Position numbers and translations under genes: made by a program. Below, piece after piece: positions 62,302 through 64,000 of a stretch of 64,000 bases of DNA. Numbering within the stretch: the stretch's first letter is position 1; every line of letters starts with the position of its first letter. Source of the stretch: Candidatus Pantoea soli (lineage in GTDB: Bacteria > Pseudomonadota > Gammaproteobacteria > Enterobacterales > Enterobacteriaceae); NCBI RefSeq assembly GCF_007833795.1, contig NZ_CP032702.1, positions 434,001-498,000 on the forward strand, written 5' to 3'. The notes beneath the pieces were generated by a model that searched no databases, was not told the origin of the DNA, and saw only the letters and a program-made list of their open reading frames with translations.

Positions 62302-62426
62302 TTACACGCCGCCGGCAATCAGCACGCGCTCGCCGGTGACATAGGCTGACTCTTCTGATGCCAGAAACAGCGCTACCTGAGCCACATCTTCCGGCAGACC
62401 GAAGCGCCCGAGTGGCGTTGCGGCAA
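62302..62426 (-). pseudogene. Middle duplicate of the SDR 3' end
   Basis: A second copy of the last 42 codons of the SDR gene, here ending in TAA instead of TAG. It is in the same frame as the intact gene: the stop codons at 62452 and 62302 are exactly 150 bases apart and no stop lies between them. Read-through of the gene's TAG would therefore append a second copy of the C-terminal segment. No independent start is seen. Confidence 0.75.
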
Positions 62427-62451
62427 TTTTTTTATTGCTGCGTTTCTGCGG

Positions 62452-63198
62452 CTACACGCCGCCGGCAATCAGCACGCGCTCGCCGGTGACATAGGCTGAC
62501 TCTTCTGATGCCAGAAACAGCGCCACCTGAGCCACATCTTCCGGCAGACCGAAGCGCCCGAGCGGCGTTGCGGCAATCAGCTGCGCCCGCAGCGCCGGAT
62601 GCATCTTCTTCGCCGCCAGCAACCCCTCCGTCAGAATAATGCCCGGTGCCAGCGCGTTAACGCGGATATTGCGCGGCCCCAGTTCACGGGCCAGTCCCTG
62701 CGTCAGGGTATCAATCGCGCCTTTGGTCGCGGACCACAGCACCGATCCCGGCATGCTGCGCTGGCTGTTCAGCGCGCTGAGGTTAATAATGCAGCCGCCG
62801 CGCGACGGAAAGTGTTTCGCCGCCTGCTGACAAACCAGCAGGGTGCCCAGCAGATTGACGCTGAGCTGCTGCTGCATGTCAGCGACGCTCAGCGTTGTAA
62901 AATCACCGTGATGAAAAATGCCGGCGTTATTGACGACAATATCGGGCGCACCCAGTTCCGCCTGGCTGCGGGCAAACAGGCGCACCACGTCAGCCTCACG
63001 GGCAATATCCGCCTGAACGGCAATCGCGTCGCTGCCCAGCGCGCGGATGTCAGTAACCACATCTGCCGCGCCCGCTTCATCCTGTCGGTAATTGACCACG
63101 ACCCGGGCACCGGCCGCGGCGAAAGTCATGGCGATGGCTGCGCCAATCCCTTTCGACGCGCCCGTCACCAGTGCAATTTTGCCTTCAAGTGCTTTCAT
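62452..63198 (-). CDS. Short-chain dehydrogenase/reductase family protein with Trp at the catalytic Tyr position
   Basis: Classical SDR of 248 aa: cofactor motif TGASKGIG (residues 12-19), NNAG (90-93), N115 in SVNLLG, Ser141 in INLSALN, and the active-site pattern WSATK (155-159), where classical SDRs have YxxxK. The codon is TGG, so the proton-donor Tyr is replaced by Trp while Ser and Lys are kept. R34-VVVNYRQ after the second strand suggests NADP preference (inference). The ATG at 63198 follows GGAGAG; an open frame extends to 63285. The substrate is unknown. It is divergent from an AraC-type regulator, and its last 42 codons recur twice downstream. Confidence 0.85.
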   Translation of the reverse strand: MKALEGKIALVTGASKGIGAAIAMTFAAAGARVVVNYRQDEAGAADVVTDIRALGSDAIAVQADIAREADVVRLFARSQAELGAPDIVVNNAGIFHHGDFTTLSVADMQQQLSVNLLGTLLVCQQAAKHFPSRGGCIINLSALNSQRSMPGSVLWSATKGAIDTLTQGLARELGPRNIRVNALAPGIILTEGLLAAKKMHPALRAQLIAATPLGRFGLPEDVAQVALFLASEESAYVTGERVLIAGGV

Positions 63199-63265
63199 TG
63201 TGTCTCTCCACCTGAGATTTCGGGTGTGTAAAGCATGCGCCGTGCAGGCCGGAGCCGGTAGCGCA

Positions 63266-63295
63266 ATCCTGCAAGCTTTTTGCACGATCCTGCAA
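63266..63295. promoter_or_regulatory. Direct repeat ATCCTGCAA with 21-bp spacing, likely AraC-type operator
   Basis: ATCCTGCAA occurs at 63266-63274 and again at 63287-63295, 21 bases apart, i.e. two helical turns in the same orientation. AraC-family proteins typically bind such direct repeats. TTGCA (63280-63284) also forms an inverted pair with TGCAA (63291-63295). It lies in the 181-base gap between the divergent SDR gene and regulator. Confidence 0.6.
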
Positions 63296-63379
63296 ATCTG
63301 TCCGGCGGGGGCTAGGCGACTGTGCAGCGCCAGGCGAGAATGCGCGCTGAGTCATTTTTCACCGCGGGGCGTGTAACGC

Positions 63380-64000
63380 ATGATTCATCAGGAGCAGTGG
63401 CAGAAATTAGTCGCGCTGATTGCGCGTCATGCACAGGCGGAAGGGCGTAATCACAGCGCCATCGATTTCCTCTCATTTGGCCGCAGCGCCAGACCGACCA
63501 GCCTGTCACAGCTTTCCACCTGGGCCGGTTTTGCGCTGGTGGCACAGGGGCAGAAAGTGCTGCGCATGGGGGACGACGTCATGTACTACGGGCCGGGCGA
63601 TCTGCTGCTGGTCACGCTGGATATGGCGGTACAATCCTGCGTAGTGCAGGCCACGCCGGAAAAACCCAACCTTGGCGTCGGCATCACCATCAATGAAACC
63701 CGTCTGCTGCGCTATCTGGAACATTTTCCGCTGCAGCAGCTCGGCTGCGCCGCAGCCAGCGAGCGCGGTATCACGGTGCATAAGGTGGCTCCCGCGCTGG
63801 TGGACGCCCTAATCCGGCTGATTGAGTTGCTCGATCAGCCGCAGGATATTGCGGCGCTGGCACCGCTGATTGAAAAAGAGATCTTTTACCGCCTGCTGAC
63901 CGGGCCGGAAGGGCCGCGCATCCTGAATATGGCGCTGGCGGAACGGCCGGGCAACAAAGTGGCACGCGCAGTGCGCTGGCTGCGCGAGAATTTTCATCAG
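63380..64000 (+). CDS. AraC-family transcriptional regulator, N-terminal part (cut by window end)
   Basis: 207 codons are visible and the frame is still open at the window end. The N-terminal part resembles the AraC_N type sensor domain (MIHQEQWQKLVALIARHA, LLLVTLDMAVQSCVV, LGVGITINETRLLRYLE). The last residues ALAERPGNKVARAVRWLRENF match the entry into the double helix-turn-helix DNA-binding domain. Regulators of this type often control a divergent oxidoreductase gene, here the SDR. The ATG at 63380 is the first Met; only a weak ribosome site (GGGGCG) precedes it. Confidence 0.8.
   Translation, partial: MIHQEQWQKLVALIARHAQAEGRNHSAIDFLSFGRSARPTSLSQLSTWAGFALVAQGQKVLRMGDDVMYYGPGDLLLVTLDMAVQSCVVQATPEKPNLGVGITINETRLLRYLEHFPLQQLGCAAASERGITVHKVAPALVDALIRLIELLDQPQDIAALAPLIEKEIFYRLLTGPEGPRILNMALAERPGNKVARAVRWLRENFHQ

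Larger units (their letters stand above)
62123..62580. repeat. Three tandem copies of a 150-bp unit made of the SDR gene 3' end
   Basis: Units start at 62123, 62281 and 62431, each with TTTATTGCTG, and each runs through the end of the SDR reading frame to GGCGTTGCGGCAA. Unit length is 150 bp, except 158 bp in the first, where GCGTTGCG is itself doubled. Compared with the unit inside the intact gene, the middle one differs at about 6 bases and the outer one at about 3 plus the 8-bp insertion. The array lies between the deaD terminator and the SDR gene. It is not a CRISPR or a transposon end; it looks like partial gene amplification. Confidence 0.9.

Noticed and set aside
62123..62580. CRISPR array or transposon ends as explanation of the repeats near deaD
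   Set aside because: Units are 150 bp, contiguous without spacers, and consist of the neighbouring gene's own 3' end; no cas gene or transposase is near.

Overview
The window is one continuous piece of an enterobacterial chromosome. Proteins such as FtsH, RplU, PNPase, InfB and ArcB match my memory of the Escherichia coli proteins almost residue for residue, with active-site numbering preserved (ArcB H292/D576/H717, MurA C115, GlmM S102, RlmE K38). The coding GC looks mid-to-high, and dacB is followed directly by a pmrAB-type pair beside obgE. Together these suggest Erwiniaceae (Pantoea/Erwinia-like); the genus is inference. I saw no insertion sequence, integrase, phage gene or CRISPR array.

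Layout. (1) 1-4652: arcB and mtgA, separated by about 0.9 kb of AT-rich DNA with no gene, where E. coli carries elbB. (2) 4659-12661, minus strand: the envelope and sigma-54 block yrbG-kdsD-kdsC-lptC-lptA-lptB-rpoN-hpf-ptsN-rapZ-npr. It makes Kdo, builds the LPS export bridge and carries the nitrogen PTS. (3) 12889-17679, plus strand: mlaFEDCB (lipid asymmetry), ibaG and murA. (4) 17741-21515: sfsB and ispB (minus), then rplU-rpmA-obgE (plus). (5) 21671-39599: a complete-looking enterobactin (catecholate siderophore) cluster, in the internal order known from E. coli but placed between obgE and pmrB. Its order is entHABEC | fepB | entS | fepDGC | entF-fes | fepA. Each of the three divergent promoter regions has a Fur-box-like site. 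entD, fepE and the MbtH-like gene ybdZ are missing from the cluster. (6) 39604-42757, minus strand: dacB-pmrA-pmrB, tightly overlapped. (7) 43004-62077: the conserved run greA, yhbY, rlmE-ftsH, folP-glmM, secG, tRNA-Leu(GAG), initiator tRNA-Met, rimP-nusA-infB-rbfA-truB-rpsO-pnp, nlpI, a micro-ORF resembling yrbN, and deaD. (8) 62123-64000, accessory end: a short-chain dehydrogenase whose last 42 codons are present three times in tandem and whose catalytic Tyr is Trp, divergent from an AraC-type regulator cut off by the window edge.

How the genes work together. EntC, EntB and EntA make 2,3-dihydroxybenzoate. EntE loads it on the EntB carrier domain, EntF joins it to serine and cyclises the trimer, and EntH proofreads. 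EntS exports enterobactin. FepA, FepB and FepDGC import the ferric complex, and Fes hydrolyses it. The neighbouring PmrB keeps an ExxE motif of the type linked to ferric-iron sensing.

The most interesting points are these: the SDR tail triplication and its Tyr-to-Trp change; a direct repeat with exactly 21-bp spacing in the SDR/AraC intergenic region; the missing MbtH partner and PPTase of EntF; the placement of the siderophore island beside dacB-pmrAB; a sigma-E-type promoter with a 28-bp perfect palindrome terminator in the greA leader (GraL-like); a heat-shock-type promoter before rlmE-ftsH; and the 18-codon yrbN-like ORF before deaD. All similarity statements come from memory and reading; no search was run.
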